Shown one piece after another: positions 37,649 to 45,668 of a stretch of DNA of 61,178 bases (the stretch's first letter is position 1; every line of letters begins with the position of its first letter). Both the position numbers and the translations under genes were made by a program. The DNA comes from Mycobacteriales bacterium (GTDB lineage: Bacteria; Actinomycetota; Actinomycetes; BP-191), in assembly GCA_035714365.1 (NCBI GenBank), contig DASTMB010000080.1:1-61178 (forward strand), read 5' to 3'. The notes beneath the pieces are model-generated. The model was not told the origin of the DNA. It did not search any database and saw only the letters and a program-made list of their open reading frames with translations.

Positions 37649-38425
37649 CTACTCGGGCGCCACCCAGACCTGCGTCTCGTCCAGCGCGCGGAAGCCGATC
37701 GACGCGTACAACGACCGCGCCATCGGGCTCGGGTACAGCCAGGCCAGGTCCGCGCCCGCCGCGGCGCCGTGCGCGACCGCCGCGAGCGTCACCGCCCGGC
37801 CCAGGCCGCGCCGCCGGTACGCCGGCAGCGTCGCGACGCCGACCACGCCCGCGCCGTGCGGGCTCACGCTGACCGCCGCCGTCGCGGCGACCACGTCGTC
37901 GTGCGCCGCCACGAAGAACGCGATCCCCGGCGTCGCGAGCGCCGCCGGCGGCAGGAAGCGCTCGGCCACCTCCGGCGTCAGGTCGAACGCCGCCGCCTGC
38001 ACCGCCTGGAACGCCGCCAGGTCCGCGTCGTCCGTCACCCGCCGCACCGTCACCCGGTGCGGCGTCGCCACGCCGGGGAGCGCCACCGGGTGCAGCGCCA
38101 TCGCCGGGCGGCGCACCACGACGCGGTACTCGCGCGAGCGCAGCACCAGCTCGACCTCCGGGTGCGCGCCGACGCGCAGCTCCACCCCCAGGCGCAGCCC
38201 GCGCGCGCCGAACCACTCCTCGCACCACGCCACCGCGCCCTCCGGGTCGGCGGGCGCGCGCGGCACGAACGCGACGTTGAGCGTCTCGTCCGGCACGTTC
38301 GTGGCGGTGACCAGCACGCCGTCGTGCTCCGCGACCTCGCCGCCGGCGATGTAGCCGCACTGGGTGCGCCAGTGCGCGTGCAGCCCGGCGGCGCACCGGT
38401 CGGCCTGCTCCTCGGGGCTCAGCAC
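37649..38425 (-). CDS. GNAT-family acetyltransferase
   Basis: A 258-residue protein. The C-terminal half has the GNAT acetyl-CoA loop VATLPAYRRRGLGRAVT and the usual ASIGF element. The N-terminal 110 residues have the size of a second, degenerate GNAT-like domain with WFGARGLRLGVEL. The substrate is unknown. The start at GTG 38425 is fixed by a -10 hexamer six bases upstream and no ribosome site. It converges on guaB3 with two bases between the stop codons. Confidence 0.75.
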   Translation of the reverse strand: MLSPEEQADRCAAGLHAHWRTQCGYIAGGEVAEHDGVLVTATNVPDETLNVAFVPRAPADPEGAVAWCEEWFGARGLRLGVELRVGAHPEVELVLRSREYRVVVRRPAMALHPVALPGVATPHRVTVRRVTDDADLAAFQAVQAAAFDLTPEVAERFLPPAALATPGIAFFVAAHDDVVAATAAVSVSPHGAGVVGVATLPAYRRRGLGRAVTLAAVAHGAAAGADLAWLYPSPMARSLYASIGFRALDETQVWVAPE

Positions 38426-38431
38426 CGGCCG

Positions 38432-38437
38432 AGCGTA
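38432..38437 (-). promoter_or_regulatory. -10 element for leaderless GNAT gene
   Basis: Minus strand TACGCT, six bases, GTG. Confidence 0.45.
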
Positions 38438-38524
38438 CGGCGCCCCGGGCAGGAGAACGCCGCCGCGACCGCGAATCCGGAGGGACCGCCCATGCCCAGC
38501 GGGCGCTGACCCATGGAGTAGCCG

Positions 38525-40324
38525 ATGTCCCGCCGTGCCCTTGGCACCGCCGTTCTCGCCGGTGCGCTGCTGACGACCGGGCTCGCCCCGGTCCTGCTCG
38601 GCACGGCCCAGGCGGTCCCCGCCTGCCCCACGTGGACCGACCCGGCTGGCGACGCCACGCCGATGAAGATGGGCCTGCCGGGCACCCAGGACGCCGGCAT
38701 GGACATCGTCAGCTCCACGATGGCGACGGTGGGCACCGACCTCGTCCTCACGATCTCGGTCAACGACCTGAAGTCGACGTTCACGGCGGCCGGCGACGAG
38801 TTCAGCGTCCAGCTCACCGTGGCCCAGCAGCGTCTGCTCGTGTACGCCGACCGTACGCCGCTCGGCGTCGAGGCCGCGGTCATCAACAACAGCGACGCCA
38901 ACGCCGACGCCGGCGACGCCACCGCCGTCTACGACGACGTCAAGAACACCGTGACGATCACCGCGAAGCTCGCCGAGATCGACAAGGCGGCCGGCCGGTC
39001 GACCGCCGGCCAGGAGGGGACCGACGTCGCGACCGCGTCCGCGGTGCTGACCGGCGACATCCCGCTCGTGACGTACGACACCGCGGTTCCGGCGGAGGGC
39101 ACCGTCTACGTGCCCGGCAGGGCCTGCGCCGGCGGTGGCGGCCCCACCCCGCCCCCCACGCCGACGCCCACGCCGACGCCGACCCCCACCCCGACGCCGG
39201 GCGGCGTCCCGGCCGGGTACCCGAAGGCCGGCTGCGACACGATCGCCGACGGCCCGGGCGACGCGAAGCCGACGGTCGCCGGGCCGGTGCAGCTCAACAA
39301 CGAGCCGGACCTCGACATCCGCGGCGTCGCCATCAACACCACGCCGCAGCTCATCCGCACGTTCGTCCGCATCGACGCCCTCGGCGACAAGCCCGGCCAG
39401 AACCTCATCGGCGACCGGTTCGAGATCGAGTTCCTCGTCGGCACCAAGAAGTACACCTACTCGGTCGGCCGCATCGATCCGACCACCGGCCGGACCAGCG
39501 CCAGCCCGAACGCCGGCAAGCTCGACGGCACCGCGAACGCCGGCCTGAAGGTGACCGGCACGTTCGACAAGGACAACGACGTCGTCATCATCGACATCGA
39601 CCGCGCCGGGCTCGACTCCGTCAACGGCTCGCCGGTCGCCCCCGGCACCGTCGTCACCGGCGTCATCGCCAGGACGTGGGGCCTGCTGCCGAGCACCGCG
39701 CTGCCGGCCGACACGGCGAAGGCGGCGACCACCGCGGAGCAGGTCTACACCGTCGGCGTCAGCCCGTGCTTCGAGCCGCCGCCGGCGACGCTCGCCAACA
39801 CCGGCCGCACCGCGGCGCAGTTCACCGACGCCGCCGCGGTCGCCGCGAAGATCACCGACTCGGCGGGCAAGGCGCTGTCCGGCAAGGCGGTGAAGTTCAC
39901 CGTCGGCTCCAAGACCGTCACCGCGACCTCCGGCTCCGACGGCGTCGCGCGCGCTTCGCTCAACCCGGGCCTCGCGGCCGGCACCTACAGCCTCGTCACG
40001 TCGTTCGCCGGCGACGCCACCGCGTCCAAGGCGTCGATCACCACGCCGTTCACCGTCACCGCCGAGAAGACCAAGGTCGTGCTGTCGGTCGTCAAGAACG
40101 GCACGAAGCGCACCGTCACCGCGAAGCTGCTGGACGACGACAACCACCCCGTCGCCGGCCAGGTCGTGACCTGGTTCGTCAACGGGAAGAAGGTCGCGAC
40201 GGCCCGCACGAACAGCGCCGGCGCGGTCGTCCTCACCACGGCGAAGCCGACGCAGACCGTCCTCGCGTCGTTCGCCGGCGTTGCCGGGAAGTTCGTCGCA
40301 AGCAAGGCGAGCGCGAAGGTCTGA
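38525..40324 (+). CDS. Secreted protein with duplicated beta domain, PT linker and Ig-like domain
   Basis: A 599-residue protein with a signal peptide ([21 protein letters not shown]...). Two related domains follow. The first (about residues 37-200) starts [12 protein letters not shown]. The second (about 237-420) starts [13 protein letters not shown]. Both end in a Cys and carry a D-I motif before the first strands. They are joined by a Pro-Thr repeat linker (39150-39206). The C-terminal 170 residues look like two bacterial Ig-like units with [19 protein letters not shown] and [21 protein letters not shown]. The first domain type also occurs in the sialidase-like protein at 45669. Probably an extracellular binding protein. 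Confidence 0.7.
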   Translation: MSRRALGTAVLAGALLTTGLAPVLLGTAQAVPACPTWTDPAGDATPMKMGLPGTQDAGMDIVSSTMATVGTDLVLTISVNDLKSTFTAAGDEFSVQLTVAQQRLLVYADRTPLGVEAAVINNSDANADAGDATAVYDDVKNTVTITAKLAEIDKAAGRSTAGQEGTDVATASAVLTGDIPLVTYDTAVPAEGTVYVPGRACAGGGGPTPPPTPTPTPTPTPTPTPGGVPAGYPKAGCDTIADGPGDAKPTVAGPVQLNNEPDLDIRGVAINTTPQLIRTFVRIDALGDKPGQNLIGDRFEIEFLVGTKKYTYSVGRIDPTTGRTSASPNAGKLDGTANAGLKVTGTFDKDNDVVIIDIDRAGLDSVNGSPVAPGTVVTGVIARTWGLLPSTALPADTAKAATTAEQVYTVGVSPCFEPPPATLANTGRTAAQFTDAAAVAAKITDSAGKALSGKAVKFTVGSKTVTATSGSDGVARASLNPGLAAGTYSLVTSFAGDATASKASITTPFTVTAEKTKVVLSVVKNGTKRTVTAKLLDDDNHPVAGQVVTWFVNGKKVATARTNSAGAVVLTTAKPTQTVLASFAGVAGKFVASKASAKV

Positions 40325-40358
40325 CGCGTCGCCGCGCCCGGCACGCGGGCCGCGCCGG

Positions 40359-40364
40359 TACGAT
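40359..40364 (+). promoter_or_regulatory. guaA -10 element
   Basis: TACGAT lies 45 bases before the guaA GTG. A ribosome site GAAAGGG precedes the start, so unlike many neighbours guaA appears to have a leader. Confidence 0.4.
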
Positions 40365-40409
40365 GGACGCCTTCCACCCGACGTCCTCCGGCCCGGCGAA
40401 AGGGCTTCC

Positions 40410-41987
40410 GTGAGCGTTCCCGCAGGCGGCTTCGACACCGTTCTCGTCGTCGACTTCGGCGCCCAGTACGCGCAGCTCATCGCGCGGCGGGTGCGCGAGG
40501 CGCGCGTCTACAGCGAGATCGTGCCGCACACCATGCCGGTCGCCGAGATGCTCGCGAAGCAGCCGAAGGCGATCATCCTGTCCGGCGGCCCGGCGTCCGT
40601 GTACGCGCCGGGCGCGCCGCAGGTGTCGGCGGAGCTGTTCGAGACCGGGCTGCCGACGTTCGGCATCTGCTACGGCTTCCAGGCGATGGCGCGCGCGCTC
40701 GGCGGCGACGTCGAGAAGACGGGGGTCGCGGAGTTCGGCGGCACGCCGTTGCGGGTCACCGCGGAGCGGACGCTGTTCCGCGGGCTGCCGCTGGAGCAGA
40801 GCGTCTGGATGTCGCACGGCGACTGCGTCGCGGCCGCGCCCGAGGGGTTCGTCGTCACCGCGACGAGCGACGGCGCGCCCGTGGCGGCGTTCGAGGACGA
40901 CGGGCGGCGGCTCTACGGCGTGCAGTTCCACCCGGAGGTCATGCACACGGCGTACGGCCAGAAGGTCCTCGAGCAGTTCCTCTACGAGGGCGCCGGCTGC
41001 CAGCCGTCGTGGACGATGGTCAACATCGTCGACGAGGCCGTCGACGCGATCCGCGCGCAGGTCGGCGGCAAGCGCGTCATCTGCGGGCTCTCCGGCGGCG
41101 TCGACTCCGCCGTCGCGGCGGCGTTGGTACACAAGGCGGTGGGGGACCAGCTCACCTGCGTGTTCGTCGACCACGGCCTGCTGCGCAAGGGGGAGGCCGA
41201 GCAGGTCGAGACCGACTTCGTCGCCTCCACCGGCGTGCGGCTCGTCGTCGTGGACGCGGCCGAACGCTTCCTGTCCGCGCTGGCCGGCGTCACCGAGCCC
41301 GAGGCGAAGCGCAAGGCGATCGGGCGCGAGTTCATCCGCGTCTTCGAGGAGGCCGCGCGCGCCCTCGTCGCCGAGGCCGGCGCCCACGGCGAGACCGTCG
41401 AGTTCCTCGTGCAGGGCACGTTGTACCCGGACATCGTCGAGTCCGGCGGCGGCGAGGGCGCCGCCACCATCAAGTCGCACCACAACGTCGGCGGCCTCCC
41501 GGACGACCTCCAGTTCGCGCTCGTGGAGCCGTTGCGGAAGCTGTTCAAGGACGAGGTGCGCCGGGTCGGCGAGGAGCTCGGGCTGCCGCCGGAGATCGTG
41601 TGGCGCCAGCCGTTCCCAGGCCCGGGGCTCGGCATCCGCATCGTCGGCGAGGTCACCCGTGAACGCCTCGACGTGCTGCGCGACGCCGACGCGATCGCGC
41701 GCGAGGAACTGTCCCGCGCCGGGCTGGACCGCGACATCTGGCAGTGCCCGGTCGTGCTGCTCGCCGACGTCCGGTCGGTGGGCGTGCAGGGCGACGGGCG
41801 GACGTACGGTCACCCGGTCGTGCTGCGCCCCGTGTCGAGCGAGGACGCGATGACCGCCGACTGGACGCGGGTGCCGTACGACGTGCTCGCCAAGATCTCG
41901 ACCCGCATCACCAACGAGGTCCGCGCGATCAACCGCGTCGTGCTCGACGTGACGAGCAAGCCCCCCGGCACCATCGAGTGGGAGTAG
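40410..41987 (+). CDS. guaA: GMP synthase (glutamine-hydrolysing)
   Basis: A 525-residue enzyme that aminates XMP to GMP. The N-terminal class I glutaminase has its nucleophile Cys87 in GICYGFQAM and the His/Glu pair in VQFHPEV. The ATP-pyrophosphatase P-loop is [11 protein letters not shown]. The C-terminal dimerisation domain ends [16 protein letters not shown], the family signature. The GTG with GAAAGGG nearby fits the family start. It completes the guanine branch started by guaB. Confidence 0.97.
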   Translation: MSVPAGGFDTVLVVDFGAQYAQLIARRVREARVYSEIVPHTMPVAEMLAKQPKAIILSGGPASVYAPGAPQVSAELFETGLPTFGICYGFQAMARALGGDVEKTGVAEFGGTPLRVTAERTLFRGLPLEQSVWMSHGDCVAAAPEGFVVTATSDGAPVAAFEDDGRRLYGVQFHPEVMHTAYGQKVLEQFLYEGAGCQPSWTMVNIVDEAVDAIRAQVGGKRVICGLSGGVDSAVAAALVHKAVGDQLTCVFVDHGLLRKGEAEQVETDFVASTGVRLVVVDAAERFLSALAGVTEPEAKRKAIGREFIRVFEEAARALVAEAGAHGETVEFLVQGTLYPDIVESGGGEGAATIKSHHNVGGLPDDLQFALVEPLRKLFKDEVRRVGEELGLPPEIVWRQPFPGPGLGIRIVGEVTRERLDVLRDADAIAREELSRAGLDRDIWQCPVVLLADVRSVGVQGDGRTYGHPVVLRPVSSEDAMTADWTRVPYDVLAKISTRITNEVRAINRVVLDVTSKPPGTIEWE

Positions 41988-41994
41988 CCGGGCG

Positions 41995-42417
41995 CTACGC
42001 CACCGTGCCGCGGTCGACCACCCACTGCACCGGCTGGCCGGTGAGAGCGGCGATCCGGTCGAAGTCCTCGTCGTAGTGCAAAACCATGAGGCCCTCGCGT
42101 TCTGCCACCGCCGCGATGAGCAGGTCGGGGATCTTCACCGAACGCAGCTCCGACCGCGCCGCCAGCATGCGCTGCACCTCCTGCGCGCGCTGCCAGTCCG
42201 CCTCCAGCGTGTCGAGGTACTCGAACGCGGTGTTCCGGTACGTCCACCACCGCTCGTACTCGTCGGGGGTCCGCGCGGAGAAGAGGGCCTCGAGGTTGGT
42301 GATGCCACACGTCGCGACGAGGTACCGCTCCAGCAACGGCGCGACGACGTCGCGCACCGCCGGTGTTCCCAGCCGGTGCGCCGCGCTCGTGTCGAGCAGG
42401 TACGCCGCTACTGCCAT
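41995..42417 (-). CDS. vapC: VapC-type PIN-domain toxin
   Basis: A 140-residue PIN-domain ribonuclease. The first acidic residue is in LLDTSAAHRL, a conserved Glu in ITNLEALFSA, a third acidic in KIPDLLIAA and the fourth in HYDEDFDRIA, the usual PIN quartet. VapC toxins cleave tRNA or rRNA when free of antitoxin. The ATG lies inside the end of vapB (10-base overlap), a standard toxin-antitoxin arrangement. Confidence 0.9.
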   Translation of the reverse strand: MAVAAYLLDTSAAHRLGTPAVRDVVAPLLERYLVATCGITNLEALFSARTPDEYERWWTYRNTAFEYLDTLEADWQRAQEVQRMLAARSELRSVKIPDLLIAAVAEREGLMVLHYDEDFDRIAALTGQPVQWVVDRGTVA

Positions 42418-42635
42418 GCCTGCGCGCGCAGTGCGTCCAGCTCCTGTGGATCGCGGCCGCTCATGGAGTCGAGGTACTCGTGCACGAGACGGATCCGCAC
42501 GACCTCACGCAGAGCGGTGTTGACGGTGTCTCGGGGGGTGGTGGTGCCCAGCAGCTCCTGCGCCTTCGCGAGGAAGGCGTCGTCGACGTCGGCCACGTCG
42601 GTGCCGTGGACGGGTGCGGGCTCGCTCATCGTCAT
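42408..42635 (-). CDS. vapB: VapB-type antitoxin
   Basis: A 75-residue protein. DAFLAKAQELLGTTTPRDTVNTALREVVR is a ribbon-helix-helix-like region typical of VapB antitoxins that pair with PIN toxins, and the C-terminal part would block the toxin site. ATG with GGGGAG upstream. It begins two bases after the stop of the Cys-rich gene, and a TATGCT -10 lies inside that gene, so vapBC can be made separately. VapB usually autoregulates its promoter. Confidence 0.85.
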   Translation of the reverse strand: MTMSEPAPVHGTDVADVDDAFLAKAQELLGTTTPRDTVNTALREVVRIRLVHEYLDSMSGRDPQELDALRAQAWQ

Positions 42636-42637
42636 GG

Positions 42638-43429
42638 TCACTCCCCATCCGCAGCATACTGAGCGAGGCACCGTCCGCAGGCGGCTCCGTGCATCATGAA
42701 GGTGTCGACACGCAGCAGCAGCGGACCCAGTGTGCTGGGCGTGTACCGGCGGCAGAGGTCGCAGGTGAACTCCTCCGCCCCCTGCAGCCGGAACCGCCCG
42801 GCAGCGACCTCCTCTCCGCGCCGCGCCCAGCACTCCGTACACATCCAGCGTCCTTCGGCGACGATGCAATGCCAGGTCTGGACGGGGTCGACGGCGAGGT
42901 GGTCGCAGAGCGGCACCGCCTGTTCGTCGGGGAGCAGCCGGTCGAGCAGGTCCACCGCCACGGGTTCGAGGGTGCTCGCCGCGCGCACGGCGCGGTCGCC
43001 GACGAACTCGGCCACCTGCCGGCGCGTTCGCGCGTTCGCAGCATCCATGCGTTCGTTCGGCGTCAGGTCCGCGGTCGCCTTCTGGTAGCGCTCGTAGGCG
43101 ACGAGGGTGTTCTCGTCCGCGGCGGGGCAGGTCTTGCGGTGGTTGAACAGTGCAGTGGCCACGGGGACGTCGCCGAGGTCCGGACCCTGCGTCAGCGATG
43201 GCACGGCGCCGCACCCGTCGCAGCGCCCGCCGATCATGGCGTCGCGCCGGAGCCGGAGGGCGTACTCCAGGTCGGCTGGGGCGTCCGGCGGAACGAGCGG
43301 GATCACCAGTGCGAGATCGGTGAGCTGCCACAGCTCGTTCATCCCATCCGGGAGGACGTTCACGAACTTCGGCCGCGCGCCGCTCGCGTACGCGGCGACA
43401 AGCTTCGCCTTCGTCTCGGCGTTCTCCAT
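42638..43429 (-). CDS. Cys-rich zinc-ribbon-like protein of unknown function
   Basis: A 263-residue protein with several CxxC pairs: CDGC (about residue 70), CTEC (about 198), CDLC (about 222) and CGRC near the end, plus single Cys/His. These could bind two or three zinc ions. The rest is mostly helical (residues about 90-170). There is no transposase or nuclease motif. It lies between the TROVE gene and vapB on the same strand, so it may belong to either system or be a lone gene. I recognise no family. Confidence 0.6.
   Translation of the reverse strand: MENAETKAKLVAAYASGARPKFVNVLPDGMNELWQLTDLALVIPLVPPDAPADLEYALRLRRDAMIGGRCDGCGAVPSLTQGPDLGDVPVATALFNHRKTCPAADENTLVAYERYQKATADLTPNERMDAANARTRRQVAEFVGDRAVRAASTLEPVAVDLLDRLLPDEQAVPLCDHLAVDPVQTWHCIVAEGRWMCTECWARRGEEVAAGRFRLQGAEEFTCDLCRRYTPSTLGPLLLRVDTFMMHGAACGRCLAQYAADGE
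42653..42658 (-). promoter_or_regulatory. -10 element for vapBC
   Basis: Minus strand TATGCT, 17 bases before the vapB ATG, inside the end of the Cys-rich gene. Confidence 0.4.
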
Positions 43430-43519
43430 GGATGCCTCCCCCGCCGGTCCCCCCGGGTGGACCCATTGTGACCCCGGGATGGGCGGGGACGGCTTGCGCC
43501 GCCCCCGCCCTCCCCCCGG

Positions 43520-45076
43520 TCAGAACGGCCAGTGCGCGTCGCGCCCGCTCTCCAGCAGCGGGATCGCGGCGAAGCCCTGGTCGGTCAGGCCGCCGAACGT
43601 GTGCCGGTTGCCGGTCCCGGACGGCGCGTGGCCGTACCGGTATCCGGCGAGGTCGAACGTGTACACCGGCACGTCCGCGGGCACCGCCGCGGCCGGGTCG
43701 TTACCACCCGGCCCCGCCCACGCCTGCTCGTCGGTGACGATGACGACGCGGTCGTGGCCGCGGTAGTGGCGCCGCACCGCCGCGGCGGTGTTGGTGCCAC
43801 CGAGGTTGTGCATCCCGTTCGCCACGGCCAGGACCGAGGCGCCCGGAGGCACCGCCAGCGGGTAGGACTCCGTGCCGAACTCCACCAGGTCCGCCGCCGC
43901 GGCCCGCACCGCCAGCGCGGTGCCGAACACGGCGGCCGCGTCCGCCCGCGTCACCGCGGACCGCGCGGACAGCGCCCGGAACATGGAGCCGGAACGGTCG
44001 ACCAGCACCAGCGTGCGGCCCGGCAGCGCCGGGACGTTCGCCAGCGAGGTCTGCAGCGCCCGCTCCAGCGCCCACGCCCAACGCAGCGACGGCGCCTCGC
44101 GGTACGCCGCGAGGAACCGCAGCGGGAGCTGCCGGGGCCGGCGCACCTGCTCCGGATCCGCCAGCCGCGCCGCCACCCGCTCGGCGACGTCGTCGGGCAG
44201 GCCGGCGGCGTCGAAGTTCCGCAGGTTGCGGAGCAGCGCCATGTACCCCATCGCCGGGATCACGGCCGCCCACGCGGCGGCGTCGAGCGGCCCCTGGAGC
44301 CACCCGGCGAGCGCCTCCCAGGTGACGCCCGCCGCGGCGAGCGCCGCCGGGTCGGCGAGCGCGTCGCGGCGCTGCTCGACGGGGAGCGCGAACAGCCGCT
44401 CCCGCGCCGCCAGCACCGGCAGCTCGGCCGGGGCCGGGACGTCACGCTCGTGGCGCCGGTCGAGGGCGTAGCGGAACAGCGCCCCCTGCCGCGCGTCGCG
44501 CGGCACCGGGTGCGTCAGCTCCAGCACGTCCGCGAACCGGAACGCCCGCGCGTCGGAGTCGTACTTGAGCAGCGAACGCTGGTCGTACAGCGCCACCGCC
44601 GCGTCGGCCACGCCGCGCTTGACCGGCTGCGGGAGCCGGCGGCCGTACCGGGACGTCCAGTACGCGAGGAGCTCGCCGGGCTCGTCCGCCCGCGCCAGCG
44701 CCGCGCGCACCAGCGCGCGGTTGCCACCGGACTCGCCCGCCGCGAGCCGCGCCCGCACCGCCTCCGCGGCGACCACGGTCGCGCCGGAACGCACGAGCGC
44801 GCCGGTCCGCAGCCAGCCGACGAACGCCAGCGTCCACTCGAAGTCCGCCGGCGCCACCTGCGTGACCAGGCCGCGCAGCCGCGCGTCCCGCTCGGGCGCC
44901 GGCTCGTAGAACGTGTCCTCGCCGACCATCCCCGCCACGGCGAGGAGGAACAGCTCGGACTTCGCGTCGCGCGCCCAGCCCTGGGCGCCCTCGTAGGTGG
45001 TGCCGGTCGGGCGCTCCGCGGTGCGGACCGCGGAGACACCGGTGCGCCGCGCGCGGCGCAGGTTGAACTTGGCCAT
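43520..45076 (-). CDS. rsr: TROVE-domain protein, bacterial Ro60 (Rsr) orthologue
   Basis: A 518-residue protein. Residues about 15-335 form the helical-repeat TROVE ring, with the family landmarks SELFLLAVAGMVGEDTFYE, FVGWLRTGALVRSGATVVAAE, MGYMALLRNLRNF and the final LPLRFLAAYRE. Residues about 350-518 are a von Willebrand A domain with a complete metal site: DRSGSM (about 360), GGTNTAA and VTDEQ. Ro60/Rsr binds Y RNAs on its outer surface and misfolded RNA ends in the ring; bacterial forms work with PNPase or RNases in rRNA maturation and RNA decay. The ATG follows GGAGGGA. Y-RNA-like hairpins and a tRNA-like gene lie directly upstream on the same strand. Confidence 0.93.
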   Translation of the reverse strand: MAKFNLRRARRTGVSAVRTAERPTGTTYEGAQGWARDAKSELFLLAVAGMVGEDTFYEPAPERDARLRGLVTQVAPADFEWTLAFVGWLRTGALVRSGATVVAAEAVRARLAAGESGGNRALVRAALARADEPGELLAYWTSRYGRRLPQPVKRGVADAAVALYDQRSLLKYDSDARAFRFADVLELTHPVPRDARQGALFRYALDRRHERDVPAPAELPVLAARERLFALPVEQRRDALADPAALAAAGVTWEALAGWLQGPLDAAAWAAVIPAMGYMALLRNLRNFDAAGLPDDVAERVAARLADPEQVRRPRQLPLRFLAAYREAPSLRWAWALERALQTSLANVPALPGRTLVLVDRSGSMFRALSARSAVTRADAAAVFGTALAVRAAAADLVEFGTESYPLAVPPGASVLAVANGMHNLGGTNTAAAVRRHYRGHDRVVIVTDEQAWAGPGGNDPAAAVPADVPVYTFDLAGYRYGHAPSGTGNRHTFGGLTDQGFAAIPLLESGRDAHWPF

Positions 45077-45109
45077 GGCCGTCCCTCCTTTCCGAGGGTT
45101 CGTTGGACG

Positions 45110-45195
45110 CCTCCCGAGGACCAGGCGGCGACGGTGATCAGGCCCCTGACGGGCCTGCCTGTGCGAGGAGTAACCGTCGCCTGCGCACCGGGAGG
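45110..45195 (-). ncRNA. Y-RNA-like hairpin RNA 2 (YrlA-type)
   Basis: An 86-base element just upstream of the TROVE gene. The ends pair (CCTCCCG 45195-45189 with CGGGAGG 45116-45110). Inside, GGCGACGGT pairs with ACCGTCGCC, and a further hairpin CAGGCCC/GGGCCTG with a five-base loop fills the apex. It shares GCAGGCGACGGTTACT and CCGTCGCCGCCT with hairpin 1, but the outermost four base pairs differ in a compensating way. Position next to the Ro60 gene and a stem formed by 5' and 3' ends are the features of bacterial Y RNAs. It has no T-loop. Confidence 0.65.
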
Positions 45196-45203
45196 ACGCG
45201 GGG

Positions 45204-45284
45204 CGTGCCGAGGACAGAGGCGGCGACGGGTAACGGATTCGAACCGTGGATGCCAGAAGTAACCGTCGCCTGCGCACCGGCACG
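45204..45284 (-). ncRNA. Y-RNA-like hairpin RNA 1 with T-loop
   Basis: An 81-base element that begins one base after the CCA of the tRNA-like gene. The ends pair (CGTGCCG 45284-45278 with CGGCACG 45210-45204). The inner stem is GGCGACGG with CCGTCGCC. The apex holds a perfect T-arm-like hairpin: ACGG, loop TTCGAAT, CCGT. YrlA RNAs of bacteria carry tRNA-like modules, so the T-loop supports a Y RNA identity. Core sequences are shared with hairpin 2, eight bases further on. Ends are inferred from pairing. Confidence 0.7.
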
Positions 45285-45360
45285 TGGTGGGAGCCCGCGG
45301 AGTCGAACCGCGCCGCTGCCGGTCTTCACCCGGCCGCCCGCCCACGCGGGCCAGGCTCCC
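45285..45360 (-). tRNA. tRNA-like gene with anticodon GAA (Phe-type) and encoded CCA
   Basis: Exactly 76 bases folding into a full cloverleaf with no mismatched pair. Acceptor GGGAGCC/GGCTCCC with A73 and CCA; anticodon stem GCCGG/CCGGC around loop GTGAAGA, anticodon GAA; T-stem CGCGG/CCGCG around TTCGACT. U8, U33, G18, G19 and the T-loop bases are kept. The D-loop is odd: A14, R15 and A21 are G, C and C, and base 32 is G. It is not the ordinary actinobacterial tRNA-Phe by sequence. It may be a tRNA variant serving the Ro60 system, a decoy, or a Phe tRNA paralogue. Confidence 0.65.
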
Positions 45361-45427
45361 TCGCCGGCCGCGGGTGCGCGGCCGGACGTGCGTTGCTCAT
45401 GGAGTTGTCAAAGGGCGGAGAAAGCGA

Positions 45428-45464
45428 GGAGCCGCCTCGCGCCTGACGGCGGCGAGGCGGCTCC
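45428..45464 (-). terminator. Terminator after the 30-codon ORF
   Basis: A perfect 13-base-pair stem (45428-45440 with 45452-45464), 11-base loop, 23 bases after the small ORF stop. A T-containing stretch (TCGCTTTCTCC) follows on the minus strand. It separates the small ORF from the tRNA-like/Y RNA unit. Confidence 0.75.
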
Positions 45465-45487
45465 CGGGGGAAGAAGCGCGCTGGGCG

Positions 45488-45580
45488 CTACGCGGGAGCC
45501 TCGGTACCGGGGCCGATGTAGTCGGCGCACGACGGCATGGCGACGTGACCTCGCCGCTGCTGCCACTCGTTCGCGAACAC
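45488..45580 (-). CDS. Small ORF, 30 codons, strong ribosome site
   Basis: GTG is preceded by GAGGAG at five bases. The peptide VFANEWQQRRGHVAMPSC continues ADYIGPGTEAPA. The ORF has its own terminator hairpin 23 bases after the stop. An internal ATG would give a 16-residue version starting at MPSC. The N-terminal half is charged and the C-terminal half is Gly/Pro-rich with one Cys, a leader-and-core look, but no modifying enzyme is nearby. It lies 88 bases after the stop of the sialidase-like gene. It could be a regulatory or signalling peptide; coding is inferred from ribosome site and terminator only. Confidence 0.45.
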   Translation of the reverse strand: MFANEWQQRRGHVAMPSCADYIGPGTEAPA

Positions 45581-45668
45581 CGTTGCTCCTCGTGGTGACG
45601 GGCGACCCGTCGTCGCGCCGTCGGGAAGGATCGCGGCCCCGCTACCGCACGTCAACGGAGTTTTCCGG

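Noticed and set aside
39150-39206. Short tandem repeats that might suggest a CRISPR array or satellite
   Set aside because: They encode a Pro-Thr linker inside a secreted protein; there are no spacers of constant length.
45406-45411. Perfect TTGACA as promoter of the tRNA-like/Y RNA unit
   Set aside because: No acceptable -10 lies 16-19 bases downstream (CGTCCG at 17). It may still matter, but I cannot support a promoter call.
42408-45580. Phage or transposon origin of the Ro60/VapBC region
   Set aside because: No integrase, transposase, terminal repeats or target duplication were seen, although the tRNA-like gene could in principle serve as an attachment site.
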